The notes beneath the pieces are model-generated. The model searched no databases and had not been told where the DNA came from. It was given only the letters and a program-made list of their open reading frames with translations. 64,000 nt of DNA from Pedobacter sp. D749 (GTDB lineage: Bacteria; Bacteroidota; Bacteroidia; Sphingobacteriales; Sphingobacteriaceae): contig NZ_CP079218.1 in assembly GCF_019317285.1 (NCBI RefSeq), positions 4,092,001 through 4,156,000 on the forward strand. Reading direction: 5' to 3'. A program made the position numbers and the translations under genes. Below, in pieces: positions 50,658 to 60,559 of this stretch; position 1 is the first letter of the stretch, and each line of letters begins with the position of its first letter.

Positions 50658-53456
50658 CTAATCCGCTTCTGCCATTTTTTTACTGGCCTTTTTGGTCGCT
50701 TCCTTTACTTCTTCTTGTTTAACAGGAAGTTCTAAAGCTTTTGCCAAAATATAAGCCTGTTGGTTAGCATGTTGTTTTGCAAAACCTGTAGCCGTACTGC
50801 TGCTCTCTCTTCTCGAAATTACATCAATACCTTTTAATGCGGTTTTGTATAACCTGCGGAACAAATATGGCCATGCACCCATGTTCTCTGGCTCTTCCTG
50901 TACCCAGAAAACTTCCTTAGCATTTTTATATTTCTTCTGGATGGCTTCCATCTGATCAACCGGAGTTGGATACAACTGCTCTACACGAACCAGGGCTACA
51001 TGTTTGATTTTATCAGCCTGCTGTTTCTCCAGCAATTCGTAGTAAATTTTACCGCTACAGAAAACAATACGTGTTACATCTGCAACTTTAACATTTACAT
51101 CGTCAATTACCTCTTTAAAACCACCTTCAGTAAATTCCTCTAATTTAGAAACACAAGCAGGGTGGCGCAATAAACTTTTTGGCGTAAATACAACCAATGG
51201 TTTACGGAAGTCGCGTTTAAACTGACGGCGTAATACGTGGAAGAAGTTTGCCGGAGTAGTACAATTGGTTACCTGCATGTTGTAATCGGCGCAAAGCTCC
51301 ATAAAACGCTCAATACGTGCTGATGAATGCTCTGGTCCCTGGCCTTCATAACCATGAGGCAGTAACATAACCAAACCGTTTTCGCGTTGCCATTTCGTTT
51401 CGGCACTTGCAATATACTGATCGACAACAATTTGTGCTCCATTAAAGAAATCACCAAATTGAGCTTCCCAGATAGTTAATGCATTTGGATTCGCCATGGC
51501 ATAACCATATTCAAAACCTAAAACGCCGTATTCAGATAAGTGTGAATTGTAAATATCGAATGAGGCCTGTTGATCTGAAATATTGGCTAATGGTACATAT
51601 TCTTCCTCGCTGTCTTCAAGTGTTAATACCGCATGACGGTGAGAGAAAGTACCACGCTCCACATCCTGACCGCTTAAACGCACACGTTTACCTTCTGATA
51701 ACAAAGTACCATAAGCCAGCTGCTCGCCCATTGCCCAGTCGAAAACATTGGTCTCGTTAACCATTTTACCACGTTCAGCAAATAACTTTTCGATTTTTTT
51801 GAAGAACTTTTTATTTGATGGCAAAGCAGTAATGCGTTTACCAATTTCTAACAAAGTAGATTTTTTAACCGCAGTAACTGGTGAGGATTCGAAATCTTTC
51901 GGAGTTGCCATACGCAAATCTGCCCATGCACCACCAAATTTAACTTCGGTACTACCTGCAACAAACTCTTTAGCTTCGTTTAAACGTTCCTGCAAAATAC
52001 TACGGAAGTCTTTTTCCATTTCTTTTGCCAAACCAGCTTCCAACTTACCTTCTTTAGTTAACTGATCGATATAAATTTCCCTTGGATTAGGGTGTTTTTC
52101 GATTGTTTTGTATAATAATGGCTGCGTGAATTTAGGTTCATCAGACTCATTGTGACCGAAACGACGGTAACAAAGAATGTCAATAAAAACATCATTTTTA
52201 TATTTCTGACGGTATTCCATTGCCAGGTTAATTGCATAAACCAAAGCCTCAGGATCATCACCATTTACGTGGAAAACCGGAGATAAAGTTACTTTAGCAA
52301 TATCGGTACAATAGGTACTGGTACGGGCATCTTTATAATTGGTGGTAAAACCAATCTGGTTATTAATTACCAGGTGAATAGTTCCACCGGTTTTATAACC
52401 TTCAAGACCTGCCATCTGAATCACTTCATAAACAATACCCTGTCCGGCAACTGATGCATCACCGTGAATCAAAATTGGTGCTAAGCGACTGTTATCGCCA
52501 CCATATTTGAAATCGATTTTCGAGCGGCTCATGCCTTCTACCACACCATCAACCGTTTCTAAGTGTGATGGGTTAGGACATAAACTTAAGTGAACGCTTT
52601 TACCAGAAACCGTAGTAACATCTGTAGAATAACCTAAGTGGTATTTTACATCACCACCAAATGGGGTATCGGGATTGTAGCTTTTACCTTCAAACTCAGC
52701 AAAAATATCTTTGTATGTTTTTTGCATGATATTGGCCAACACGTTCAAGCGACCGCGGTGAGCCATGCCAATCACAAATTCTTCAATTCCCAGTTCAGCA
52801 CCTTTTTCAATTACTGAATCCAAAGCGGGAATTAAAGCTTCCGCACCTTCCAGTGAAAAACGTTTTTGACCCAAAAATTTTGTACCTAAGAAATTTTCGA
52901 AACTTACCGCTTCGTTTAATTTCCGGAGAATACGTTTTTTCTCATCGATTGAGAAATTAGGCGTATTACGTGCACTTTCCATTTTTTGCTGAATCCAGTT
53001 CAACACTTCCGGCGTACGTAAAAATTTATATTCTGCACCGATAGAGTGTGCGTATGTTTGTTTTAAAAAGGCTACAATATCTTTCAATTTTGCGGCACCG
53101 ATACCAATCTCCACACCAGAGTTAAAAACGGTTTCTAAATCAGCATCAGATAATCCAAAATTTGCCAGATCTAATGTTGGCAAATGTTTACGTCTTTCGC
53201 GAACCGGATTGGTGTGCGTAAATAAGTGCCCGCGGCTACGATAACCATCAATCAGGTTTAAAACATTAACTTCTTTTAGAAATTGTTCAGGCGTTTCTGC
53301 CGTTACTGCAGGAGCCTCAGATCCTCTTCCAAAATCAAAACCTTCGAAAAATTTCTGCCAGCCAAATTCAACAGACCCGGGATCTTGTTGATATGATTGA
53401 TATAAAGACTCTATATATTCGGCGTTTGCGCCATTAAGATAAGATAATTTATCCAT
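50658..53456 (-). CDS. odhA: 2-oxoglutarate dehydrogenase E1 component
   Basis: 932 aa. N-terminal E2-recognition segment (SYLNGANAEYIESLYQSYQ), then the thiamine-diphosphate domains: HRGRLNVLANIMQK (~228-241), GDASVAGQGIVYE (~330), INNQIGFTTN, and the central GDDPEAL motif binding ThDP/Mg, followed by the Pyr and C-domains (HSSARIERFMELCAD). It decarboxylates 2-oxoglutarate and transfers succinyl to OdhB. First gene of the operon; odhB starts 103 bp downstream. Full length for the family. Confidence 0.97.
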   Translation of the reverse strand: MDKLSYLNGANAEYIESLYQSYQQDPGSVEFGWQKFFEGFDFGRGSEAPAVTAETPEQFLKEVNVLNLIDGYRSRGHLFTHTNPVRERRKHLPTLDLANFGLSDADLETVFNSGVEIGIGAAKLKDIVAFLKQTYAHSIGAEYKFLRTPEVLNWIQQKMESARNTPNFSIDEKKRILRKLNEAVSFENFLGTKFLGQKRFSLEGAEALIPALDSVIEKGAELGIEEFVIGMAHRGRLNVLANIMQKTYKDIFAEFEGKSYNPDTPFGGDVKYHLGYSTDVTTVSGKSVHLSLCPNPSHLETVDGVVEGMSRSKIDFKYGGDNSRLAPILIHGDASVAGQGIVYEVIQMAGLEGYKTGGTIHLVINNQIGFTTNYKDARTSTYCTDIAKVTLSPVFHVNGDDPEALVYAINLAMEYRQKYKNDVFIDILCYRRFGHNESDEPKFTQPLLYKTIEKHPNPREIYIDQLTKEGKLEAGLAKEMEKDFRSILQERLNEAKEFVAGSTEVKFGGAWADLRMATPKDFESSPVTAVKKSTLLEIGKRITALPSNKKFFKKIEKLFAERGKMVNETNVFDWAMGEQLAYGTLLSEGKRVRLSGQDVERGTFSHRHAVLTLEDSEEEYVPLANISDQQASFDIYNSHLSEYGVLGFEYGYAMANPNALTIWEAQFGDFFNGAQIVVDQYIASAETKWQRENGLVMLLPHGYEGQGPEHSSARIERFMELCADYNMQVTNCTTPANFFHVLRRQFKRDFRKPLVVFTPKSLLRHPACVSKLEEFTEGGFKEVIDDVNVKVADVTRIVFCSGKIYYELLEKQQADKIKHVALVRVEQLYPTPVDQMEAIQKKYKNAKEVFWVQEEPENMGAWPYLFRRLYKTALKGIDVISRRESSSTATGFAKQHANQQAYILAKALELPVKQEEVKEATKKASKKMAEAD

Positions 53457-53481
53457 TATTAACTGTTTACTATAAGCATTA

Positions 53482-53489
53482 CAAAATTA
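53482..53489 (-). promoter_or_regulatory. -7 box of the odhA operon
   Basis: On the minus strand TAATTTTG (TAnnTTTG), 25 bp before the odhA ATG. A TTTG at 53512-53515 on that strand could be the -33 element (22-bp spacer). Confidence 0.5.
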
Positions 53490-53643
53490 GAATTTTACCT
53501 TATATAAATGGCAAAAATCTCGATTAAAATGAGAATTACTGAATGTGAAAATTATTGAATGACCGAATGATAAAAATAGCACTTGTATTAACCGATAAAA
53601 TTTCAATTCTATCATTCAACACTCCATCATTCAATCCTAACAA

Positions 53644-54918
53644 CTATGATGCCCAAGTTAAGGAGTAATTGCCTTTTGGATCGAGGTTTTTGATATTTTT
53701 ATCAAGATCGAAAACACTTTTTGATTTCTGATCGTTACCTACACCGGCTACATTAGCCCAGTTTCCCCAATTACTTGCAGGATTATAATCAATCAATTTT
53801 TCTTCAAAATACGCTGCACCAAAAACCCAGCTTACTTCTAAATTATTGATCAGATATAAGGCAGCGGTTTGTCTGGCAATATTTGAGATGAAACCGGTCT
53901 GATTTAGTTCCGTCATCACCGCATCTACTACAGCAAAACCCGTTTGCGCATTCTTCCACTTGCTAAAGTTATCCTGCTCATTCGCAATATCAATCAAGCC
54001 CTGGCTGCCAAAACCATCCGGACTAAAAAACGTATTGCCGTATTTTTTGAACATGAAACGGAAATAATCTCTCCAAAGCAAGCCTAATAGGATATGATTG
54101 AACATGGCTTTAGTGTTGGGCACACCTTCCATCTTTTTAATTTCCCAATATACTTTTCGTGGCGATAAACTACCCATGGCTAACCAGGCTGATAATTTCG
54201 AAGCCAGGATTAAGTTTTTAGTAGTTGCGGCTTGTTGCATGGCCACAATCACCTTTTGAAGATGAGCCAAACCTTCTGCCTCGCCACCCACAAATTCAAA
54301 ATCGGAACGTTGATCCTTTTGTTGAGGTGTAAGATCAAGGTCTGCTAAAGAGGATAATGTACCCCAATCAATCACTTCGGCTACATTAATCCGATCAGGT
54401 GCTGCAAAACAAGGTTTAATAATAGAATCGCGCTCAATTTTTTTCTTAAACTGATTAAAGGCATCAGGAATATCCTTGATCGGAAATGGTAAATCTTCCT
54501 TGTTATATAAGGTATGACCAATAAAATGTTTAAGGTTGACGCGCAATTTCCAAAGTGCATTTTCTACCAAAGTTGAAACATGCGTTTCTTCGCGTGCTAC
54601 TTCACGGTGATGGTAAACTTCGGTAATCTCATATTCCTGAACAAGCTGAGGAATAATATCTTCAGGATTGCCTTCGGCAATTAGCAAGTTACCACCAATC
54701 TGTTTTAAAGCATTGCGTAATCCTAAAACACTTTCTAAAATAAACTGTGCTCTAATGTTACCTGTTTTTAAGGTCCCGTATTTTGTTTCGCCAAAAGAAC
54801 GGCGATCAAGAATGTAAACAGGCAAAATTGAATCAGATTTAGCAATTGCCTCGACCAGCATTTCGTTATCATGCAAGCGAAGATCATTTCTAAACCAGAC
54901 TAAAATTTTTTTGGACAT
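53644..54918 (-). CDS. DASH-type cryptochrome
   Basis: 424 aa. Photolyase alpha/beta domain 1-130 (ILVWFRNDLRLHDNEML); DASH landmarks HTLYNKEDLPFPIKDIPDAF (~150-170). The FAD-binding helical domain carries LGLLWRDYFRFMFKKYG, QTGFISNIARQTAAL, NWGNWANVAGVGNDQ. The C-terminus ends shortly after DPKGNYSLTW. DASH proteins repair CPDs in single-stranded DNA and may signal. Divergent from the MuiA-like gene; another photolyase lies 2.8 kb away. Confidence 0.92.
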   Translation of the reverse strand: MSKKILVWFRNDLRLHDNEMLVEAIAKSDSILPVYILDRRSFGETKYGTLKTGNIRAQFILESVLGLRNALKQIGGNLLIAEGNPEDIIPQLVQEYEITEVYHHREVAREETHVSTLVENALWKLRVNLKHFIGHTLYNKEDLPFPIKDIPDAFNQFKKKIERDSIIKPCFAAPDRINVAEVIDWGTLSSLADLDLTPQQKDQRSDFEFVGGEAEGLAHLQKVIVAMQQAATTKNLILASKLSAWLAMGSLSPRKVYWEIKKMEGVPNTKAMFNHILLGLLWRDYFRFMFKKYGNTFFSPDGFGSQGLIDIANEQDNFSKWKNAQTGFAVVDAVMTELNQTGFISNIARQTAALYLINNLEVSWVFGAAYFEEKLIDYNPASNWGNWANVAGVGNDQKSKSVFDLDKNIKNLDPKGNYSLTWAS

Positions 54919-55091
54919 CTTTTATCGAAAAGGGTGTAAGAACGCTTTACAAATTTATCTTATTTTTCTTCTTCATCAAACCCCTGAATAATTCTTTACA
55001 AATAGGAAACAAAAAAACTATTTTATGGAAAATGAGGTGTAAACACATCTTTCAATCAAATATTGATCTCAACACACCTTAATAAAAAACT

Positions 55092-56702
55092 ATGAAACGA
55101 ATACTCATCAGCCTGTTATTCCCAATAAGCGTATTTGCGCAGCAACAGATAAAAAGTAAAGCTATACTGGAAAGTGTAACGGTTTACAACAACGGCGCAC
55201 AACTTTTACATAAAGGAAAAGTAAATCTTCCAGCCGGAACATCAGAAATTGTAGTTAACAATATTTCCGGGCGGGTAAATGAAAATTCGATACAGGTTAG
55301 TGTTTCGCCGGGAGTTACCATTCTATCCGTTCAATTCAATAAAGATTTCCTGAATACCGATGCTGCCAATCCCGAAATAAAAAAACTTAGCGATAGCGTT
55401 AAAATCGTAAGCAACGAATTAACCAAAACAAAAAATGCAAAAGCCATTGAAGAGCAAACTTTGCTTTTACTCGACGAGAACAGAAAATCGGGTGGCACAG
55501 CAAATGGAACAAATGTGGCCGAACTGATTAAATTAGCTGAATATTACCGTACAAAAAATGCAGAAGTTAGGAATGCTATCTCAGCACTCACGCTCATAGA
55601 GGATAAACAAAACCAAAAACTAAACGCATTGCAACAGCAAATTTCAGAATTAAGGAACAATCCTAACCAGCAACTTGGGCAATTGGTTCTTCAATTAATG
55701 GCAAATGAAAATATAGATGCCAGCTATCATGTTTCGTATGTTACGCCAAATGCAAATTGGCTGGCCAGTTATGATATAAAAGCGGTGGATACCTCAAATC
55801 CATTAAGCATAGTGTACAAGGCTGCTATTACACAGAGCACGGGTCTCGATTGGAAAAAAGTTAAACTTTCTTTATCTACCGGTAACCCAAATTATAACAT
55901 TACTGCACCCAATTTAATTCCTTGGTTTGTATCTAGCTATCAACAACAACTACGGATTAGGGGAATGGCGTTACCAATTGCCGAAAAAAGTGAACTAAGT
56001 GAAGTTGTAGTTACGGGCTATGGTGCTGAAAAAAAGAAAAATCTTACTGGTTCAGTTTCTACGGTGAACGATTATACTACTGTTAATGAGACTCAGTTGG
56101 GCGTAACGTTTGATATTGACATCCCCTATGATGTGAACAGCGACAACAAACCTCATACCGTTGCATTTAAAGAATACGAAGTGCCTGCCAAATACAAATA
56201 TTATGCTGCTCCAAAACTTAGTAGCGATGCTTATTTACTGGCTGATGTAACCGACTGGGAAAAACTAAATCTCCAGGCCGGGAATGCGAATATTATTTTT
56301 GAAGGCACGTATACCGGAAAATCATATATCAACCCAGCGAACATTTTAGATACACTGAGTTTAAGCATGGGAAAAGATAAAAAGATTATAATCACAAAAG
56401 AGAAACAACAGGATTTTAGCAGCACAAGATTTATTGGTTCGAATAAAAAACAGATTTTCACTTATCTGATCAAGATTAGAAACACTAAAAAAGAAACGAT
56501 AGACCTATCACTTAAGGATCAGTATCCGCTCTCAACAGAAAGTGATATTGAAACCGAATTGTTAGAGAATAGCGGCGCAGAAGTAAACAAAGAAAACGGA
56601 ATGCTCTCCTGGCAGTTAAAAATTGCCCCTAACGAGACCAAAACGATCAAATTAAGCTATTCGGTTAAAGCTCCTAAAAATAAAATCATTGCGGGACTGT
56701 AG
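55092..56702 (+). CDS. MuiA-like DUF4140/DUF4139 protein with embedded SusC-like motif
   Basis: 536 aa with a signal peptide (1-17, ...SVFAQQ). DUF4140 N-terminal domain (ILESVTVYNNGAQLLHKGKV, ~25-45) is followed by a coiled coil (~95-195) and the DUF4139 beta domain (SYHVSYVTPNANWLASYDIK, ~211-230, to the C-terminus). Unusual is residues ~302-325, LSEVVVTGYGAEKKKNLTGS, which is a SusC/TonB-box plug-start sequence inside a protein that is not a TonB receptor. The family is named from mucoidy inhibitor MuiA; the role here is unknown. Followed by a 7-bp tandem repeat. Confidence 0.85.
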   Translation: MKRILISLLFPISVFAQQQIKSKAILESVTVYNNGAQLLHKGKVNLPAGTSEIVVNNISGRVNENSIQVSVSPGVTILSVQFNKDFLNTDAANPEIKKLSDSVKIVSNELTKTKNAKAIEEQTLLLLDENRKSGGTANGTNVAELIKLAEYYRTKNAEVRNAISALTLIEDKQNQKLNALQQQISELRNNPNQQLGQLVLQLMANENIDASYHVSYVTPNANWLASYDIKAVDTSNPLSIVYKAAITQSTGLDWKKVKLSLSTGNPNYNITAPNLIPWFVSSYQQQLRIRGMALPIAEKSELSEVVVTGYGAEKKKNLTGSVSTVNDYTTVNETQLGVTFDIDIPYDVNSDNKPHTVAFKEYEVPAKYKYYAAPKLSSDAYLLADVTDWEKLNLQAGNANIIFEGTYTGKSYINPANILDTLSLSMGKDKKIIITKEKQQDFSSTRFIGSNKKQIFTYLIKIRNTKKETIDLSLKDQYPLSTESDIETELLENSGAEVNKENGMLSWQLKIAPNETKTIKLSYSVKAPKNKIIAGL

Positions 56703-56735
56703 TCTTTAGTCTTTAGTCTTTAGTCTTTAGTCTTT
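56701..56735. repeat. Five tandem copies of the 7-bp unit agtcttt
   Basis: It lies directly after the stop of the MuiA-like gene, 38 bp before the next ATG. Slippage-prone; length variation between strains would be expected. Confidence 0.95.
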
Positions 56736-56772
56736 AAAAAAAACCCTTTTGTATCTTTAGTGTTTTAAAAAG

Positions 56773-57675
56773 ATGGCTAAGAAAATTCTGATTACCGGGG
56801 CTACGGGACTTGTGGGTACTGAACTGAAAAAGCACTTGCTTAGCAAGGGTTATGAGGTGAATACACTTTCCCGAAAGAAAGATAACGATGCGAATAATTT
56901 TGTGTGGGATGTTTATAAAGGGACTATTGATGCTGATTGTTTAAATGGAGTAGAAGCCATTATCCATTTAGCAGGAGAACCGGTTGCGGATAAAAAATGG
57001 ACCGATGAACGCAAAAAACAGATCATTGATAGCCGCGTAAAATCGACAGATTTACTCTTTAAAACCATTAAATCAAAACCTGATCATCAGCTAAAATCTT
57101 TCATTTCTGCTTCGGCAGTTGGTTTTTATGGCGATTGTGGCGATGAAATTTTAACAGAAGAAAGTCCAAACGGTTATGGATTTTTAGCTGAATGCTGTAA
57201 ACTTTGGGAAGATGCCGTAGACCAGGGCAAAAAATTAAGCCTCAGGATTGTAAAACTCCGCGCCGGAATTGTTTTAAGTAATCACGGCGGCGCTTTACCA
57301 CAACTCGACAAACCTGTTAAGTTATTTGCAGGAGCGGCTTTGAGCACTGGCAAACAATGGACGCCATGGCTACACATTAATGATATGGTAGAAATGTACA
57401 TTGGAGCCATCGAAAACCTAAAAATGGAAGGCTGCTACAATGCCTGCGCTCCTTTTCCGGTCACCAATAAAGCATTAACCAAAGCTATTGCCAAACAGCT
57501 TCATCGTCCGGTCTGGCCGATCAAGGTACCCAAAAAAGCATTGGAATTATTACTGGGAGAACGTGTTGAAGCCGTTTTAATGAGTAATAATACTTCAGCA
57601 CAAAAGATTTTAGACGCAGGATTCAAATTTAAATTCACACATTTGGAGGACGCTTTGAAAGATTTGTACCCCTAG
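56773..57675 (+). CDS. TIGR01777-type NAD(P)-dependent epimerase-like protein (SDR family)
   Basis: 300 aa. The Rossmann motif is ILITGATGLVGTELKKHL (~5-22), then AIIHLAGEPVADKKWTDERK (~57-76) and SASAVGFYGDCGD (~113-125) with the YxxxK-like region reduced, as in the family. The C-terminal half has PWLHINDMVEMY and an ALLGERVEAVLMS-type segment. Probably a sugar- or lipid-modifying oxidoreductase; substrate unknown. Same strand as the photolyase, 60 bp upstream of it. Confidence 0.9.
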   Translation: MAKKILITGATGLVGTELKKHLLSKGYEVNTLSRKKDNDANNFVWDVYKGTIDADCLNGVEAIIHLAGEPVADKKWTDERKKQIIDSRVKSTDLLFKTIKSKPDHQLKSFISASAVGFYGDCGDEILTEESPNGYGFLAECCKLWEDAVDQGKKLSLRIVKLRAGIVLSNHGGALPQLDKPVKLFAGAALSTGKQWTPWLHINDMVEMYIGAIENLKMEGCYNACAPFPVTNKALTKAIAKQLHRPVWPIKVPKKALELLLGERVEAVLMSNNTSAQKILDAGFKFKFTHLEDALKDLYP

Positions 57676-57735
57676 CCCCTAAAGGGGAATAGTACATCTT
57701 TCAAGAACAAAAAACTCAGTAACACAAATCTAATT

Positions 57736-59070
57736 ATGCAAAATAATATAAGCGATGGAAAGCCCCCTTTAGGGGGTTTGGGGGTCTTTTGGTTCCGCCG
57801 CGATTTACGTTTAGCAGATAATGCCGCTTTATATCATGCCCTAAAAGGTGATTACCCAGTTTTGCCACTTTTCATTTTTGACAAGAATATATTGGATAAA
57901 CTGCATAAAGATGATGCCCGTGTCACTTTTATTTATCAGACCATTGAGGATTTAAAAAAAGAACTTCAGCAGCAGGGGTCCGATTTACTGGTAAAATATG
58001 GTGAGCCTGAAAAGATATGGCCCGAAGTTTTAAAGGAGTACAACATTAAGGAGGTGTACACCAATCAAGATTATGAACCTTATGCCCGCGAACGTGATGA
58101 TAACATGGCTGAGTTTTTAACCAGCGAAAAAATAGCCTTCAAAACGTTTAAGGATCAGGTAATTTTTGAAAAAAACGAAATCTTAAAAGCAGATAAAACA
58201 CCTTATACCGTTTTCACCCCTTTCTACAAACAATGGCATGCCAAACTGAATGATTTTTATGTAAAGGCCTATCCCACTAAAAAATACTTCAAAAATTTAT
58301 TACAAACCAAACATCTGCCTCTTCCAACTTTAACCGAAATGGGATTTGAGAAGAGTAATTTGGATTTTCCTAAAATCAGTCATAAAAGTAAACTTGATAA
58401 TTACGCAACAGAACGCGATTTCCCCGCGCTTGATGGCACTACACATATCGGCCTGCATTTACGTTTTGGGACATTAAGCATTCGGGAAGCAGTTAAAGAT
58501 GCATTGGAAGCAAAATCAAATGTCTGGCTTTCTGAATTGGCATGGCGGGAATTTTATATGACCATCCTTTGGCATTTCCCCTACTCGGCTTTCGATTCGT
58601 TTAAAAAACAATACGATAAAATTAAATGGCGCAACGACGAAACCGAATTTAGAGCCTGGTGCGAAGGCAACACTGGTTATCCTATTGTAGATGCCGGGAT
58701 GAGGCAGCTTAACCAAACCGGCTGGATGCACAACCGCGTACGCATGATTGTGGGCAGTTTTTTAACCAAACATTTACTTATCGATTGGCGCTGGGGAGAA
58801 ACCTATTTTGCTGAAAAACTATTGGATTATGAAATGGCCAGTAATGTTGGCGGCTGGCAATGGGCCGCAGGATCAGGGAATGATGCGGCACCTTATTTCA
58901 GGGTTTTTAATCCTGAACTCCAGACTAAAAAATTCGATCCCAAATTTGAATATATTAAAAAGTGGGTACCAGAATTTGGGACAAAAAAGTATGCCCAACC
59001 AATAGTTGAGCATACTTTTGCAAGGGAAAGGGTTTTAAAAGTTTTTAAAGAGGCTTTATCTAATTTGTAA
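57736..59070 (+). CDS. Deoxyribodipyrimidine photolyase (class I type)
   Basis: 444 aa. The photolyase domain starts GVFWFRRDLRLADNAAL (~16-32); the FAD-binding domain carries LAWREFYMTILWHFP, the tryptophan-rich RMIVGSFLTKHLLIDWRWGE, and NVGGWQWAAGSGNDAAPYFR plus FNPELQTKKFDP near the C-terminus, all hallmarks of CPD photolyases. Residues 6-16 (SDGKPPLGGLG) come from a common intergenic repeat that now runs in frame into the gene, so the true functional start may be weak or shifted. Its last 11 bp overlap the end of the convergent FKBP gene. Confidence 0.93.
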   Translation: MQNNISDGKPPLGGLGVFWFRRDLRLADNAALYHALKGDYPVLPLFIFDKNILDKLHKDDARVTFIYQTIEDLKKELQQQGSDLLVKYGEPEKIWPEVLKEYNIKEVYTNQDYEPYARERDDNMAEFLTSEKIAFKTFKDQVIFEKNEILKADKTPYTVFTPFYKQWHAKLNDFYVKAYPTKKYFKNLLQTKHLPLPTLTEMGFEKSNLDFPKISHKSKLDNYATERDFPALDGTTHIGLHLRFGTLSIREAVKDALEAKSNVWLSELAWREFYMTILWHFPYSAFDSFKKQYDKIKWRNDETEFRAWCEGNTGYPIVDAGMRQLNQTGWMHNRVRMIVGSFLTKHLLIDWRWGETYFAEKLLDYEMASNVGGWQWAAGSGNDAAPYFRVFNPELQTKKFDPKFEYIKKWVPEFGTKKYAQPIVEHTFARERVLKVFKEALSNL

Positions 59071-59929
59071 CACTTACTATTTCTATGTCAAAATCTAAAG
59101 GCGCTCCATTAGTCAAATCAGAAGGTAAAATCAAACGAAGCTTTCCACCAGCAGTTACTTTTCCAGGCAATATTAACTGCCAACCTTTAAACAAATTACT
59201 TAAAACATCAGTTATTTGACCAGCCTGCGGTACTACAACACCGTCTAAAGTTCTCAATGTATAATTTGCAACTATTGTAGAGTTTAAATTAATAGCATCA
59301 GTTCCTGTACCAGGTGTAGTAATAGAGTAACGTGCCCTTGACGGATCCTTAATCATAGTTAAGTTATTATTGGCTATTAATTTATTAATCTCCAATTCGT
59401 CAATTTCATGTCTTTTCGATTCGCTATACATTACTAAGTCAACAAGAATATTTTCGTTTGAACCGATATTTAAAGCGCTCAATCCATTTTTACCAAAAGC
59501 TAAGTGTGATGGCATAATTAAAGTAGCTTGACCACCTCGGTTTAATTTCGTTAGTACTTCTCTTACTGGAGCAAAAACATAATTTACAGTATTGCTGTTA
59601 ATAGCGAATTGATCTGTATATCCTAAATAGGTACCCAGAATCATTAAATCTGATATCTGCTTTAATACTTGTCCCGATAAAGTTTTGAAGGTATAAGTAT
59701 AATAAACAGAATCTTGATTTGCAACGGCACTACCTGTACCCTGTGTTGTAATTTTATAATAGTATCCTTTTGTTGCATCCTTAGTGAAGCTTAGATTATT
59801 CTGCTTCAAATATGTTTGAATAGCTGTATCATCTACGCTTTCTATCGTCTCATATTCCTTTTTGCACGAGCTGAAAACTACAGTAGCCAGTAAAAGTGTA
59901 AATAGGCCTAGTTTAGTAAATTTGTTCAT
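59060..59929 (-). CDS. Lipoprotein with two FKBP-type domains
   Basis: 289 aa. Lipoprotein signal MNKFTKLGLFTLLLATVVFSSC (Cys22, lipobox FSSC). Two tandem FKBP-like units: ~35-170 (KGYYYKITTQGTGSA..., RGGQATLIMPSHLAFG) and ~180-289 (RARYSITTPGTGTDA..., AGGKLRLILPSD). Usual FKBP active-site aromatics (e.g. YGxR..P, the DG..FD pair) are only partly kept, so it may bind proteins rather than isomerise prolines. Last of three tandem FKBP lipoprotein genes; 3 bp after the middle one. Confidence 0.85.
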   Translation of the reverse strand: MNKFTKLGLFTLLLATVVFSSCKKEYETIESVDDTAIQTYLKQNNLSFTKDATKGYYYKITTQGTGSAVANQDSVYYTYTFKTLSGQVLKQISDLMILGTYLGYTDQFAINSNTVNYVFAPVREVLTKLNRGGQATLIMPSHLAFGKNGLSALNIGSNENILVDLVMYSESKRHEIDELEINKLIANNNLTMIKDPSRARYSITTPGTGTDAINLNSTIVANYTLRTLDGVVVPQAGQITDVLSNLFKGWQLILPGKVTAGGKLRLILPSDLTNGAPLDFDIEIVSVTN

Positions 59930-59932
59930 TTA

Positions 59933-60424
59933 TTATTGTACGTCTGTAAGTGTTATAGTAAAATCAAGTATTGAATTTGCCGGAATCAAAGATGAGGGTG
60001 ATTGTGTTCCATAAGCGTAATAAGAAGGTATGATCAATCTGATTTTACCCCCTTTTTGTATTTTTTGAATCCCAAACTGCCATCCTAAAATAACATTTCC
60101 AAGTTTAAAAGAGATTGGAGTTCCTTTGGAGCTATCGAAAATAGTACCGTTTAATAATCTACCTTCATAATCTGCAGTAATGACCGTTGAATTTAGATAA
60201 CTTACGTTACCTGTCCCAGGAGCTATTATCTGATAAAAAATACCACTCGCATCTTTTGTTGCCGGGATATTATTAGTCTTTACAAAAGCACTTATTGCAG
60301 CAGTATCCGTTTTAAATTGAGGCGTAGGATCGTAAGAATCATCAATAGACACATTTTTCTTACAAGCTGCAAAGCATCCTGCCAGGCATAGCAATAAAAT
60401 AATATGTTTAAACTTAACCATCAT
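59933..60424 (-). CDS. FKBP-type peptidyl-prolyl isomerase lipoprotein (middle copy)
   Basis: ~163 aa from ATG 60424, or 60421. Signal and lipobox CFAAC. FKBP domain ~55-160: EGRLLNGTIFDSSKG, WQFGIQKIQKGGKIRLIIPS, YYAYGTQSPSSLIPANSIL with the conserved Y..Y and IPxNSxL region. It isomerises prolyl bonds at the outer membrane or cell surface, like Flavobacteria GldI-type proteins. Same strand and probably same transcript as the gene ending at 59060 (3-bp gap). Confidence 0.9.
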   Translation of the reverse strand: MMVKFKHIILLLCLAGCFAACKKNVSIDDSYDPTPQFKTDTAAISAFVKTNNIPATKDASGIFYQIIAPGTGNVSYLNSTVITADYEGRLLNGTIFDSSKGTPISFKLGNVILGWQFGIQKIQKGGKIRLIIPSYYAYGTQSPSSLIPANSILDFTITLTDVQ

Positions 60425-60559
60425 CCGCAAAAATAAGCTTTTAATACGGATGCTACAATTTTTAACCTATTTTAACAATTTTAAAGAGTATAAAGAGCAA
60501 AGAAGTACTTTCAAAAAATTGATAATCCAAATTTTCTTTGAATTCTTTGGTCTTTAACC

